DNA from: Sphingorhabdus rigui
GTDB taxonomy: Bacteria > Pseudomonadota > Alphaproteobacteria > Sphingomonadales > Sphingomonadaceae
Assembly: GCF_014196595.1 (NCBI RefSeq)
Contig: NZ_JACIEA010000001.1
Span: 1,110,546 to 1,174,545 of the forward strand
DNA length: 64,000 nucleotides
Direction of reading: 5' to 3'
A program made the translations under genes and the position numbers. Under the pieces are notes generated by a model. That model was not told the DNA's origin. It searched no databases and saw only the letters and a program-made list of their open reading frames with translations. Below, one piece after another: positions 17,275 to 26,952 of this stretch (its first letter is position 1; each line of letters begins with the position of its first letter).

Positions 17275-19048
17275 TGGAGCCTCCTGTCACGCGGCGCGCG
17301 GTTACGGTGCCATTGGCGTCCGGAAATTTCGGCCACATATATTGGGCGAGCCCTTTCAAGCTGCCCGAAGCCTTGTTGGTCCGCATCTCGTAGATCCAAT
17401 AGTTGCGCAGGATAATCGCGACATAGCCCCGCGTTTCCCAATAAGGGATGGATTCAATGAAAAGCAGCGGATCGCCATTGTCGCGAATTTCGCTGTTCCA
17501 GCGCGCAAGCGGAGCGGGGCCTGCATTATAGGCCGCAATCACCTTGGGCAGCAGGCCACCCGTAGCGGGCAAATCGCGCAATTTTTCGAGGTAGGATTGT
17601 CCATATTCGAGATTGATCGAAGGACGATCAAGCTGCGACGCCGCAAATGATGCACCGCGTGCACGCGCCATATCCTGCGCGGTGCCCGGCCGCACTTGCA
17701 TGAGCCCACGTGCGCCCGCCGGGCTGACCACGTCCGTGCGGAAGTTGGATTCCTGCAACGTGTGTGCATAGACAAGGGCCGGCGTTACCCGCCAGCCACC
17801 GAGAGGTTCCCAATTGGGCATGGGATAGCGCGCCATGGCGTTGCTTTGGTTGCGTGCGGGGCCATAATGACCCAACCAAAATTGGGTGGAGGCAAGGTTC
17901 AGCGATCCGGCCAGCTGCGCCAAATTTGTATGCTGCCGCGCATCGCCTATGCGCGCTTGATGGCGCAACGCTTGATCCGCAAGTTTCGTTTGGCCAATTT
18001 CCGCCAAGCCGACCGCAAGGATTGCATTCTGCTGATCTTTCAGGCTGGCCCAATCAAGCTTTACGACTTTGGCTGCCCGGCGGGCGATGGGCTCCATGCC
18101 GAGCGCTTCGCTCGCCAACAGACCATAAAAGGTTTCGGGCAGCTGCGCCGCTTTTTGCATTTTTGGCTGCACAAATTGTGGATATTTCGCCGCCATCGCC
18201 GCGCGCGCGCCCCAAAACAGGCCTGCTGCCTTCAGGTCGTCATTGGCAGCGAGGCGTGAGACCACATCAAATGCCTCATATGCCTCTGCATATTCACCCA
18301 ACCGCCATGATGCCAAGCCATGCACCCATGCCGCCTGTGTGCCCCATTCGCCACCGGCCGTGCGCGCGAGTGAAGCAACGCGTTTCGCAGACTGGTCGTC
18401 ATTTTCGATATAATAGGACCATGCGACGCGATATTGAAGCTCGGTCAATGCTTCGGGTGAAAGCTCTTCGACCTTGGTTTCGAGATATTGTTCCGCGGCC
18501 AAGGACTGGTCATTTTTGATGAACTGCTGAAGCTCGCCGCGGATGATATCGCTCGCCGCGTTTGCAGGCAAGTCCCGCTTTGGCGCACCACCAAGCCATG
18601 AGAAACGGCGGATGCCCGGGCGTTCAGGAAGAATATCCGCGCCACGCTTGCGCGCCATTGTTGCAAGCTGCTCCGCTTGCGGAAGATAGGGTGCCGACTG
18701 CAAAAGATCGTGCAATTGCGCGACCTCAACCTTTGGACTGTCTGGGGCAAGATATAATTCGGCGCGCGCCATGGCGGCCATTGGTCCTTGCGGCGCTTCA
18801 TCGATTAACCGTGCAGCCTCTTCCCATTTCTGGTTTCGAATTGCGTCGTAAATGGCCGAAAAAACGGCCTTTTCCTTGGCATCCAAAACCGTTGGAGCAA
18901 CCTGCGTAGAGACAATCGCACGAAAGCCCTCGCTGGTATTTGCATGCGCAGCCGCCACCGGTGACAGCGCCAATAGTGGACCAAGCCAGCTAAGCGCGCG
19001 CATTCTACTGTGACGCACTTTTGCACTATGCACGTTCTTGGCGCTCAC
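17261..19048 (-). CDS. slt: Lytic murein transglycosylase (Slt70-like)
   Basis: A peptidoglycan-cleaving lytic transglycosylase of 595 residues. An N-terminal signal peptide (LSWLGPLLALSPVAAAHA) directs it to the periplasm. A long alpha-helical superhelical region follows, then a C-terminal SLT domain with the catalytic glutamate in AHTLQESNFRTDVVSPAG, followed by GARGLMQVRPGTA and AYNAGPAPLARW. The GTG at 19048 overlaps the previous stop as GTGA and has AAGGGA about 7 nt upstream; an ATG at 19003 directly before the signal peptide is the alternative. It sits between the glycosylase-like gene and moaB. Confidence 0.92.
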   Translation of the reverse strand: MSAKNVHSAKVRHSRMRALSWLGPLLALSPVAAAHANTSEGFRAIVSTQVAPTVLDAKEKAVFSAIYDAIRNQKWEEAARLIDEAPQGPMAAMARAELYLAPDSPKVEVAQLHDLLQSAPYLPQAEQLATMARKRGADILPERPGIRRFSWLGGAPKRDLPANAASDIIRGELQQFIKNDQSLAAEQYLETKVEELSPEALTELQYRVAWSYYIENDDQSAKRVASLARTAGGEWGTQAAWVHGLASWRLGEYAEAYEAFDVVSRLAANDDLKAAGLFWGARAAMAAKYPQFVQPKMQKAAQLPETFYGLLASEALGMEPIARRAAKVVKLDWASLKDQQNAILAVGLAEIGQTKLADQALRHQARIGDARQHTNLAQLAGSLNLASTQFWLGHYGPARNQSNAMARYPMPNWEPLGGWRVTPALVYAHTLQESNFRTDVVSPAGARGLMQVRPGTAQDMARARGASFAASQLDRPSINLEYGQSYLEKLRDLPATGGLLPKVIAAYNAGPAPLARWNSEIRDNGDPLLFIESIPYWETRGYVAIILRNYWIYEMRTNKASGSLKGLAQYMWPKFPDANGTVTARRVTGGSIAAR

Positions 19049-19806
19049 AAGGCATCCCTTTTTGCAAACATCTGCAGATCTCTCCACGCCTGTGCCTTCA
19101 TGGCAGGCCGCGCGATAAGCGTACGCGGATGGAATGTCGTCAATGCGACGATATTGCGGCCATCATGGTTAACATTTCGCAATTCTGCGCGGGCGTTCAT
19201 AAGATCGGCGTCTAACAGAGCCTTGCAGGCGGATGAACCGAGTAAAATCACCGATGTGGGTTTAATGAGGCCGAGTTGATGGCGCATATAATGGCCCAAT
19301 TCCGGCAGGATGTGATCGGGAAGCTCCCCCGTCGCCGGCACCGTGGTTGCAAGCCACGTCCGGTAACAATCCGAAATGTGGATACCAATCGCCGCCAACA
19401 TACGTTCCAGCAAAATGTGCACCGCAGACGTTCCCGCGGTTGCTTCGTCGGCATCCGTTAAATCGGGTAGATCGGATATGATAACAATTGCGCTGTTTTC
19501 GGCGCCAATTGGGGGAATATGAACTGGGCCTAGGTCGTTGCCAGGAAGCGGTGCGCCATCGCGGACCATCTGCCGCAAGGTCGCAATATCATTCGGCCAG
19601 GCAATAGACGGAACGTGCGGTGCAACAGGGGCATTTGCGGCACTGTTATTGGCGGTAGCAGCCGGTTTTGCAGGATCCGTCACTTCATCGGCGGCCAGCC
19701 AGTTGACGGTTTCATCGCCCACGGCAGAATCCACACCGGCCAGCGTCCACCAGCCAGTTAGCGATTCAACAGCCGCCAAGGCTGCAGTTTCTGCACGATC
19801 CCCCAT
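19045..19806 (-). CDS. Divergent uracil-DNA glycosylase superfamily protein
   Basis: The 253-residue protein has an Ala-rich N-terminal third (about residues 1-75) and a C-terminal domain whose order fits the uracil-DNA glycosylase fold: a first active-site-like loop (IISDLPDLTDAD), a central TSVILLGSSACKALL strand-turn and a last loop TTFHPRTLIARP followed by KAQAWRDLQ. Family 4 enzymes hold an iron-sulphur cluster through four cysteines; only two scattered cysteines are present, so that cluster is absent. Whether it removes uracil is unknown. It is the first gene of the minus-strand run with slt and moaB, sharing a 114-nt divergent region with ETF-QO. Confidence 0.75.
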   Translation of the reverse strand: MGDRAETAALAAVESLTGWWTLAGVDSAVGDETVNWLAADEVTDPAKPAATANNSAANAPVAPHVPSIAWPNDIATLRQMVRDGAPLPGNDLGPVHIPPIGAENSAIVIISDLPDLTDADEATAGTSAVHILLERMLAAIGIHISDCYRTWLATTVPATGELPDHILPELGHYMRHQLGLIKPTSVILLGSSACKALLDADLMNARAELRNVNHDGRNIVALTTFHPRTLIARPAMKAQAWRDLQMFAKRDAL

Positions 19807-19920
19807 AAATCCCTTCAGTCACTTGTTGACGACAGGGTCAATTGCTTGGCATGGCAATTCCCACGAGCTGTCCGAAAATTCGGATGGCCTGATTTACATG
19901 CCGGGTAAAGGATAAAGGCA

Positions 19921-21561
19921 ATGAGTGAACGCGAGTCGATGCCATATGATGTTGTTATTGTGGGTGCGGGGCCAGCAGGGTTATCCGCTGCGATACGCAT
20001 TAAGCAGCAGTCCCCCGACACCAGCGTTTGCATATTGGAAAAAGGGTCAGAGGTTGGCGCGCATATTTTATCCGGCGCTGTCATAGATCCAAAGGCGCTC
20101 GACGAGCTGCTGCCGGATTGGCGCACGATGGGCTGCCCATTGGCGGATACACCCGTGAACGACAACCAGCATTGGATAATGACCAAGACCGGCAAGTTTA
20201 ACATGCCGCATTTCCTGACGCCCGGTTTCATGCATAACAAAGGCACCTACACAGGCTCGCTTGGCAATCTGTGCCGCTGGCTTGCGGGGCAGGCGGAAAA
20301 TCTGGGCGTGGAAATCTTCCCCGGATTTTCGGCTGCAGAAATTCTGTATAATGCGGACGGCTCGGTCAAGGGCGTGGCAACAGGCGACATGGGCGTCGCG
20401 CGCGATGGCAGCCACAAAGATGATTATATGCCCGGCATGGAACTGCACGCCAAATATACCTTCTTTGCCGAAGGTGTGCGTGGACATCTGACCAAATTGA
20501 TTAAGCCGCAGTTCGGATTGGACAAGGATTGCGAACCACAGGTTTATGGCATCGGTCTGAAAGAATTGTGGGACATTCCCGCGGAACAACATTCGGCAGG
20601 CCGCGTCATTCACAGCCAAGGCTGGCCATTGACCGACGCAAATGGTGGCGCATTCCTGTACCATCAAGCAAACAACCAAGTGGCCTTAGGCTTTGTGGTC
20701 TGGCTGAACTATTCCAACCCCTATCTGTCACCCTTTGAAGAACTGCAGCGCTGGAAAACGCATCCAGAGGTCAAGAAGATTTTGGCCGGTGGCAAGCGCG
20801 TTTCCTATGGCGCCCGCGCGATCAGCGATGGTGGCTGGCAGTCGGTGCCAAAGTTGGCATTCGCGGGCGGCGCATTGATTGGTTGTTCGGCGGGTTTCGT
20901 CAACGTGCCACGTATCAAGGGCACGCATACCGCGATGAAATCCGGCATGTTGGCAGCAGATGCCGTTGTGGAAGCACTGGCCGCGGGCCGCGAACATGAC
21001 GAGTTGACCGCTTATCAGACCGGTTATGACAATAGCTGGGTCTCCAAAGAGCTGCATATGGTGCGCAATGTCCTTCCGCTGGTCGAAAAATACGGCAATG
21101 TTGTTGGAACGATGCTGGCGGGCGTGAACATGTGGCTCGAAAACTTTGGTATCCGCATGCCTTTCACGATGAAGCATCATCCAGATCACAAGGCGCTCAA
21201 AAAGAAGAACCAAGGCGAGCGGATCGATTATCCAAAGCCAGATGGTGTGTTCAGCTTTGACCGGCTGTCGTCGGTATTCCTGTCGAACACCAACCATGCC
21301 GAAGATCAGCCCATCCATTTGCAGGTCAAGGATATGGACCTGCAAAAGAACAGCGAGTTCATGGAATTCGCGGGACCTTCAACGCGTTATTGCCCCGCAG
21401 GCGTGTATGAATGGATTGAGGAAGAGGGCAAAGACCCGCGCTATCAGATTAACGCCCAAAACTGCGTACATTGCAAAACCTGCGACATCAAAGACCCCAA
21501 TCAGAATATCAATTGGGTGACGCCGGAGGGTGGCGGTGGGCCGAATTACCCCAATATGTAA
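19921..21561 (+). CDS. Electron-transfer flavoprotein-ubiquinone oxidoreductase
   Basis: This membrane-associated enzyme passes electrons from reduced ETF, fed by acyl-CoA dehydrogenases and related enzymes, to ubiquinone. The 546-residue protein opens with the FAD dinucleotide motif VVIVGAGPAGLSAA and ends in a [4Fe-4S] domain (CPAGVYEW, then NCVHCKTCDIKDPNQNINW). Middle segments such as GGALIGCSAGFVNVPRIKG and HTAMKSG are highly conserved in the family. It leads a seven-gene plus-strand run, and its last 26 nt overlap the next gene. It fits the acyl-CoA and propionyl-CoA catabolism encoded elsewhere in the window. Confidence 0.96.
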   Translation: MSERESMPYDVVIVGAGPAGLSAAIRIKQQSPDTSVCILEKGSEVGAHILSGAVIDPKALDELLPDWRTMGCPLADTPVNDNQHWIMTKTGKFNMPHFLTPGFMHNKGTYTGSLGNLCRWLAGQAENLGVEIFPGFSAAEILYNADGSVKGVATGDMGVARDGSHKDDYMPGMELHAKYTFFAEGVRGHLTKLIKPQFGLDKDCEPQVYGIGLKELWDIPAEQHSAGRVIHSQGWPLTDANGGAFLYHQANNQVALGFVVWLNYSNPYLSPFEELQRWKTHPEVKKILAGGKRVSYGARAISDGGWQSVPKLAFAGGALIGCSAGFVNVPRIKGTHTAMKSGMLAADAVVEALAAGREHDELTAYQTGYDNSWVSKELHMVRNVLPLVEKYGNVVGTMLAGVNMWLENFGIRMPFTMKHHPDHKALKKKNQGERIDYPKPDGVFSFDRLSSVFLSNTNHAEDQPIHLQVKDMDLQKNSEFMEFAGPSTRYCPAGVYEWIEEEGKDPRYQINAQNCVHCKTCDIKDPNQNINWVTPEGGGGPNYPNM

Positions 21562-23185
21562 GCTGACCGCCGCGCTCTTTTTATGCGCGGCGCCAGCTTA
21601 TGCTTCCGTTGATGACGGCGTCACCGCCTATGTGAATGCGCGTGCGGCAGAATTTGACGCGCGTCACGATGAGGCGTTGGCGGGATATCTCAAGCTGTTT
21701 GAAGAATCTGCGGACAGCGAGACATTGGCGAAGCGGGTTTACCAAAATGCGGTGCGGCAAGGTGACTTTGCCGCAGCACTGAAATCTATTCGCGTTCAGG
21801 AACTGAGAAATGACGTTCCGCCAGAGGGGCCGTTGTTCCTGTTCACCGACGCCTTTCAAAAACGTCGCTGGTCATTGGCGTTGCTGGCGGCCGACGAATT
21901 GGAAGCCCGCAGCAATTTTGGCTTTATGGCGCCGATATTGCGCGCTTGGGTATCCGTCGCGACGACGGGCACGCATGACTTGACCCTTAAAGAGGGAAAT
22001 ACGGATTCGTTTTTCAATTTCTACGCCGTGGACCAGATCGTGTATCTTGATCTCGCCACGGGCCAAAATGCCAAAGCGAAATTGGGACTGCGGAATATGG
22101 TCTCGGTTGGTGGCGACGCCATGCGTGATCTCTTCATCAGCGCCGGCCCCGTTTTTGCGCATAAAGGCGATACCGCTTTTGCACATGCAATGCTTGGGGC
22201 CGCGATGGGTTCCGAGTTCGATGGCCAGTTTAACAAAGCTGACGCAGCTGCAAAGAATATCACCCCCAATGTCGGGCTTGCTGCACTATATGTCCGGATC
22301 GCAACGTCGCTGATTGAGCAGGATGTGCCGGAGCCCGGCCTGGCACTTGCACGGTTAGCCCTATGGACCGCGCCGGAATATCCTCCTGCCATCATCACCA
22401 CGGCACATGCGCTGGGAAAATTATCTGGCGGCCGTGATGCAGTTACACTTTTGGATAAAATTCCGTCAGCTTCACCTTATTGGACACGAGCCGTTTTCGC
22501 AAAGGCCGCGTTGTTACGCGATATGGGTGACAATGAAGGTGCAGTTGAACTGGCGCGCCTCAGTTATGATCAGAATGCGAATTCGGCTGCGCGCGCAACC
22601 TTTCTTGGCCAAATGTTGCAGCAAAATGGCCGTCTGCCAGAGGCTATCGCCCAATATCGGCGCACAATGGATTTGGACGACTTCAAACGTCAGGCACCCA
22701 AGAGCCGCGCCTCATTTCATGTGATGCTCGCCAGTGCATTGGATGAACATGGCCAATGGGACGAAGCAAAACAGGCGCTTCAAAACGCGATTGCTTTAGA
22801 CCCATCCAATGCGAGCGCGCTGAATTATCTGGGTTATTCCATGCTGGAGCGGCGCGAGGACGTGGTCAACGCAGAGGCATTTGTGCGGCGTGCATATGAT
22901 GCAGAGCCAACATCATCGGCTTACGCAGACTCGCTCGGCTGGGCCTTGTTCCAAAGCGGCAAATATGATGATGCTGTAACCATGTTGGAAAAAGCCGCGT
23001 CGATCGAAAATGCTGACGCGACGATTTTTGAGCATCTGGGCGATGCATATTGGCGGGCAGGTCGCCGGCGCGACGCGCGACATGCGTGGAATAGCGCGCA
23101 AATTTCGGCGGACGCAGCGGTTGCTTTGCGCATATCATCAAAGTTGGAAGCAGGCCTGCCGGGCGATATCAGGACGCCGAAGTGA
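21536..23185 (+). CDS. Exported tetratricopeptide-repeat protein
   Basis: A 549-residue protein with a signal peptide (KLTAALFLCAAPAYA, about residues 9-23) and alpha-helical TPR-like repeats throughout. The clearest are in the C-terminal half (HVMLASALDEHGQWDEAKQA, ALNYLGYSMLERREDVVNAE, and YADSLGWALFQSGKYDDAVT). It is probably a periplasmic or outer-membrane scaffold; no enzymatic domain is seen. The GTG at 21536 has GGAGG 6 nt upstream, better than the GTG at 21530, which abuts it. It overlaps ETF-QO by 26 nt and ispE by 4 nt. Exact function is unknown. Confidence 0.85.
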   Translation: MGRITPICKLTAALFLCAAPAYASVDDGVTAYVNARAAEFDARHDEALAGYLKLFEESADSETLAKRVYQNAVRQGDFAAALKSIRVQELRNDVPPEGPLFLFTDAFQKRRWSLALLAADELEARSNFGFMAPILRAWVSVATTGTHDLTLKEGNTDSFFNFYAVDQIVYLDLATGQNAKAKLGLRNMVSVGGDAMRDLFISAGPVFAHKGDTAFAHAMLGAAMGSEFDGQFNKADAAAKNITPNVGLAALYVRIATSLIEQDVPEPGLALARLALWTAPEYPPAIITTAHALGKLSGGRDAVTLLDKIPSASPYWTRAVFAKAALLRDMGDNEGAVELARLSYDQNANSAARATFLGQMLQQNGRLPEAIAQYRRTMDLDDFKRQAPKSRASFHVMLASALDEHGQWDEAKQALQNAIALDPSNASALNYLGYSMLERREDVVNAEAFVRRAYDAEPTSSAYADSLGWALFQSGKYDDAVTMLEKAASIENADATIFEHLGDAYWRAGRRRDARHAWNSAQISADAAVALRISSKLEAGLPGDIRTPK

Positions 23186-24015
23186 TGCCAGCGGATACCG
23201 AGACCGCCTTTGCCAAGATCAATCTTGCGTTGCACGTGCGCCGGCGCCGCGAAGACGGCTATCATGACATTGAAACCTTGTTCGCCTTTGCGCAGCATGG
23301 CGATCAGTTGCAGGCATCGCTTTCTGATAGGCTTGAGCTCACGATCGTCGGCCCCTTTGGCAGCGGACTTTCCGTCGATGACGATAATCTGGTGATGCAA
23401 GCCGCGCACCGGCTTCGCGCGCATTTTTCCATCACCGGCGGCGCATCCATCCGTTTGACAAAAAACCTGCCAATAGCTTCGGGTATCGGAGGCGGTTCGG
23501 CCGACGCTGCGGCAGCGGCTCGGTTGTTGAATCGGCTGTGGGATATTCAGGCCAGCGAGCAGGAACTTGCCGATATATTGCAGCCGCTGGGCGCGGACAT
23601 TCCCGCCTGCGTTTTTAGCCGCACAAGTTTTGGCAGCGGAACCGGAACAGCGCTTATATTGCGCGATGACACCGCGGTGCCTGCGCGGCATCTGTTACTG
23701 GTCAACCCGCTACAGTCGGTATCGACAGCCGCCATTTTTACGGCATGGGACGGCAAGGACAAGGGACCAGTGGCGCGGGGCGACATCTGGCAAGCGACGC
23801 TATCGGGACGAAACGACCTTGAACCCATCGCGGCGGGCATTTGTCCCGCCATCACGGACATTTTGCAGGCGCTTGCGCGCGCCAACCCGGCCATGGTTCG
23901 CATGTCGGGGTCAGGCGCGACCTGCTTCGCGCTTTTTGCGGAGGCCAAGGATTTGGAAGCGGCCAAAGCGCATTTGGATCCCCATTGGTGGTCGATGGGA
24001 ACGGAGCTGCGATGA
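23182..24015 (+). CDS. ispE: 4-(cytidine 5'-diphospho)-2-C-methyl-D-erythritol kinase
   Basis: IspE phosphorylates CDP-methylerythritol in the non-mevalonate isoprenoid pathway. The 277-residue protein is a GHMP kinase: AFAKINLALHVRRRREDGYHDIETLF near the N-terminus is shown here only as AKINLALHV and GYHDIETLF, and the ATP loop is PIASGIGGGSADAAAAAR. A late glycine motif (VRMSGSGATCFALF) completes the fold. The frame starts at GTG 23182, immediately followed by ATG 23185; AGGA is 7 nt from the first and 10 from the second, so either may be used. It overlaps the TPR gene by 4 nt and the next gene by an ATGA. Confidence 0.95.
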   Translation: MMPADTETAFAKINLALHVRRRREDGYHDIETLFAFAQHGDQLQASLSDRLELTIVGPFGSGLSVDDDNLVMQAAHRLRAHFSITGGASIRLTKNLPIASGIGGGSADAAAAARLLNRLWDIQASEQELADILQPLGADIPACVFSRTSFGSGTGTALILRDDTAVPARHLLLVNPLQSVSTAAIFTAWDGKDKGPVARGDIWQATLSGRNDLEPIAAGICPAITDILQALARANPAMVRMSGSGATCFALFAEAKDLEAAKAHLDPHWWSMGTELR

Positions 24016-24749
24016 TGGCTGATCCTTTCCGGATATTGGGCGAACCCAAAATCGGGGGCATCCTGATTATTGGCGACCATGCTTCAAATGCGGTTCCCGG
24101 CGACGTGGCGTTGGGATTGGACGCTGATCACCTCAATGCCCATATTGCATGGGACATTGGCGTTGATCCGGTCGCGCATATATTGACGCAAGACACGCGT
24201 TTTGCCGCATTCCTCGGACGTTATTCGCGCTTGGTCGTCGACTTAAACCGCGAAGAGGACGAAGCAGGTGCCCTCCCAAGCGAAAGCGATGGACGTCGCA
24301 TTGCTGGCAATGATTTGGACGAAGCGCAGCGCGCGGATCGGATCGCGCGATACCACCGGCCCTATCATGACAGGCTAGAAACACTTTTGCGGGAGTGCCG
24401 GCCAGCACTCATATTGTCGCTGCATAGCTTCACACCCGCATTGAAGACGCGACCAGATGAGGCGCGGCCATGGGATGTTGGTGTGCTGTACAATGCGCAC
24501 GAAGCGGCATCGAAAACGGCTATCCGTTTCTTACAGGATGCCGGCCTTAACGTCGGTGACCAGCTACCTTATTCAGGCAAATTGCTGAACGCGACGATGA
24601 ACCGGCATGCAGAAGCCAATGACATTCCCTATGTCGGGATTGAAATGCGACAGGATTTGGTCGGCGATGCTGCGGGCCAAGCAAGATTTGCACATATTTT
24701 GTCGGAAATGTGCCATTTTGTTTCGGAACAGCTTGGCTTAACCACATAA
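24012..24749 (+). CDS. N-formylglutamate amidohydrolase family protein
   Basis: This 245-residue cytosolic protein belongs to the family of HutG-type N-formylglutamate amidohydrolases, zinc enzymes related to carboxypeptidases. Visible features are GDHASNAVPGD near residue 20, RYSRLVVDLNRE, SLHSFTPAL (conserved His) and VGIEMRQDL, which carries the likely catalytic glutamate. There is no histidine-utilisation gene nearby, so the true substrate is open. The ATG at 24012 overlaps the ispE stop as ATGA with GGAG 5 nt upstream; ATG 24015 directly follows. Much of the open frame upstream of it is only the shadow of ispE. Confidence 0.87.
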   Translation: MMADPFRILGEPKIGGILIIGDHASNAVPGDVALGLDADHLNAHIAWDIGVDPVAHILTQDTRFAAFLGRYSRLVVDLNREEDEAGALPSESDGRRIAGNDLDEAQRADRIARYHRPYHDRLETLLRECRPALILSLHSFTPALKTRPDEARPWDVGVLYNAHEAASKTAIRFLQDAGLNVGDQLPYSGKLLNATMNRHAEANDIPYVGIEMRQDLVGDAAGQARFAHILSEMCHFVSEQLGLTT

Positions 24750-24785
24750 AAACGCGTAAAGGCCGCGGCGATAATGGAGACCATC

Positions 24786-26507
24786 ATGCCAAACCAATTC
24801 GACAAATCCAAATTGCCCAGCCGCCACGTTTCCGTTGGCCCGGAACGCGCCCCACATCGCAGCTATTATTATGCGATGGGTTTGACCGCTGAAGAAATTG
24901 CACGCCCATTTGTCGGCGTTGTGTCGGCAGGCAACGACAGTGCGCCATGCAATACAACATTGGACGCGCAAGCGGACATCGCGCGTAAGGGCGTAGAGCA
25001 GGGCGGCGGCATGCCACGCCGGTTCAACACCATCACAGTGACCGACGGCATCGCCATGGGGCATCAGGGTATGAAGTCCTCGCTGGTGAGCCGCGAGGTT
25101 ATTGCGGATTCGGTCGAGTTGTCGGTGCGTGGGCACTGCTACGATGCGCTGGTTGGCTTTGCGGGTTGCGACAAGTCGCTGCCGGGGATCATGATGGCAA
25201 TGCTGCGGCTGAACGTGCCATCCATCTTTGTCTATGGCGGCTCAATTCTCCCCGGTCGCTATCATGAAAAGGACGTGACCGTTAAGGACGTCTTTGAAGT
25301 CGTTGGCAAATATGCGGCGGGCGCATGCCCGTTGTCGGAGCTTGAAGAGCTTGAGCGCGTTGCATGCCCAGGGCACGGTGCCTGTGGCGGTCAATATACC
25401 GCAAACACCATGGCGTGCGTGGGCGAGGCGATTGGCCTATCGCTTCCGAACAGCAACATGGCACCGGCGCCTTATTCCACACGTGACCAAATTGCGCATG
25501 CCGCAGGCGTCCAAGTGATGGAGTTGCTCGCGAAAAACATTCGACCACGTGATATCTGTACGCGTGAAGCCTTTGTAAATGCGGCAAGAATTGTTGCGGC
25601 TACCGGTGGGTCAACCAATGGTGCGCTGCATTTGCCAGCGATGGCGCATGAGGCGGGTATTTCATTTGATCTGTTCGACGTTGCCGAGGCGTTCAAAACA
25701 ACGCCTTATATGGCGGATTTGCAGCCGGGTGGTCAATTTGTGGCGCGCGACATGTACGATGCGGGCGGTGTGTACATGCTGATGAAGTCGTTGCTGGCCG
25801 AGGGGCTTCTATATGGCGACTGCATGACCGTCACCGGCAAGACGCTGGGTGAGAATATCGATGAAATCACATGGAACCCTAACCAAAAGGTGATTTATCC
25901 AGCAACCGCGCCAATAACGCCGACGGGTGGTGTTGTCGGCCTTCGCGGTACTTTGGCACCAGATGGCGCAATCGTGAAGGTCGCGGGTATGGACCGCCTG
26001 ACGTTTACAGGTCCTGCACAGGTTTTTGACTGCGAAGAAGATTGCTTTGCCGCGGTTGAAGCACGACAAATCCGCGAAGGCTCGGTCATTGTCATCCGTT
26101 ATGAAGGACCAAAGGGCGGCCCCGGCATGCGCGAAATGCTCTCGACGACGGCGGCTCTATACGGGCAGGGGATGGGCGAGAAGGTTGCGCTCATCACCGA
26201 TGGACGCTTTTCTGGCGCCACACGCGGTTTCTGCATTGGCCATGTCGGCCCCGAAGCGGCCGAAGGCGGGCCCATCGCTTTGATTGAAGATGGCGACGAG
26301 ATCATGATCGATGCCGAAACCGGTGTTATCGACCTCAATGTATCTGCCGAAGTTCTTGAAGAACGGCGGAAACATTGGACGCCACGCGCCACCGATTATG
26401 GGTCAGGCGCAATATGGCGCTATGCTCAAAATGTCGGGCCTGCCTATAAAGGCGCAGTCACACATCCCGGTGGCAGCGCCGAAACGCATGTCTACGCCGA
26501 TATCTAA
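24786..26507 (+). CDS. ilvD: Dihydroxy-acid dehydratase
   Basis: IlvD dehydrates dihydroxy acids to 2-oxo acids in valine, isoleucine and leucine synthesis. The 573-residue protein has the iron-sulphur and active-site cysteines in [19 protein letters not shown] and [16 protein letters not shown], the acid motif [22 protein letters not shown], and a C-terminal swivel domain. The IlvD-type spacing of cysteines and the overall fit favour IlvD over the related sugar-acid dehydratases, but the two cannot be separated fully by eye. ATG 24786 has GGAG 6 nt upstream; an ATG at 24774 overlaps that site and is less likely. Confidence 0.92.
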   Translation: MPNQFDKSKLPSRHVSVGPERAPHRSYYYAMGLTAEEIARPFVGVVSAGNDSAPCNTTLDAQADIARKGVEQGGGMPRRFNTITVTDGIAMGHQGMKSSLVSREVIADSVELSVRGHCYDALVGFAGCDKSLPGIMMAMLRLNVPSIFVYGGSILPGRYHEKDVTVKDVFEVVGKYAAGACPLSELEELERVACPGHGACGGQYTANTMACVGEAIGLSLPNSNMAPAPYSTRDQIAHAAGVQVMELLAKNIRPRDICTREAFVNAARIVAATGGSTNGALHLPAMAHEAGISFDLFDVAEAFKTTPYMADLQPGGQFVARDMYDAGGVYMLMKSLLAEGLLYGDCMTVTGKTLGENIDEITWNPNQKVIYPATAPITPTGGVVGLRGTLAPDGAIVKVAGMDRLTFTGPAQVFDCEEDCFAAVEARQIREGSVIVIRYEGPKGGPGMREMLSTTAALYGQGMGEKVALITDGRFSGATRGFCIGHVGPEAAEGGPIALIEDGDEIMIDAETGVIDLNVSAEVLEERRKHWTPRATDYGSGAIWRYAQNVGPAYKGAVTHPGGSAETHVYADI

Positions 26508-26922
26508 ATATGCGGCAGTAACTTTGCTGCTCGCCAGCCTGGCTGGCTGCGGCAGAGATGGTTCGGTCCCGATCGCGCAGGCAGAGAAAGACGCAGGCGA
26601 CCAAGCCGCGCGTGATGGCAAGATTGTGTGCGCCTTGGCTGGCTCTGATACGTTCGAACGGACATGCACGACGGAGCAAATTACGGGGCCGGATAGCAAA
26701 ATGTTGGTCATCCGGCATGCCGATGGCGGTTTCCGGCGGTTTACTATTTTAACCGACGGTCGCGGGCTCGCCCCTGCCGACGGTTTTGATGAAACGCGTA
26801 TCCGCGTGCTCGGTGCCAATAGGATTGAGCTATCGTCCGGTGACGACAAATATCGGCTTCCTGCGCAGATAAAAGGGCAGGGCAATGCCGGAGAAAAGGG
26901 CGCAAGCAAAGACGCCGGTTGA
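26488..26922 (+). CDS. Predicted lipoprotein, unknown function
   Basis: A 144-residue protein with a lipoprotein signal (residues 1-20) ending in the lipobox LAGC, so the mature protein should be lipid-anchored at Cys20. The mature part is hydrophilic with no motif I recognise; two cysteines (about residues 41 and 53) could form a disulphide. The start overlaps the end of ilvD by 20 nt, and only a weak ribosome-binding site is visible, which fits translational coupling. The gene ends 30 nt before the RNA methyltransferase gene. The open frame extends further left, but that part is antiphase ilvD sequence. Confidence 0.82.
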   Translation: MSTPISKYAAVTLLLASLAGCGRDGSVPIAQAEKDAGDQAARDGKIVCALAGSDTFERTCTTEQITGPDSKMLVIRHADGGFRRFTILTDGRGLAPADGFDETRIRVLGANRIELSSGDDKYRLPAQIKGQGNAGEKGASKDAG

Positions 26923-26952
26923 TTGCGCGCGCCTTCACGGGCATGGGGCGCT

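Noticed and set aside
17764-18519. A 251-codon plus-strand frame inside slt
   Set aside because: Antisense to slt, rich in Pro, Arg and His as expected from the opposite strand of a helical GC-rich gene; no recognisable domain.
24786-26507. 6-phosphogluconate dehydratase (Edd) or another sugar-acid dehydratase
   Set aside because: Motifs and length fit IlvD better, and no Entner-Doudoroff gene is adjacent; the call remains slightly uncertain.
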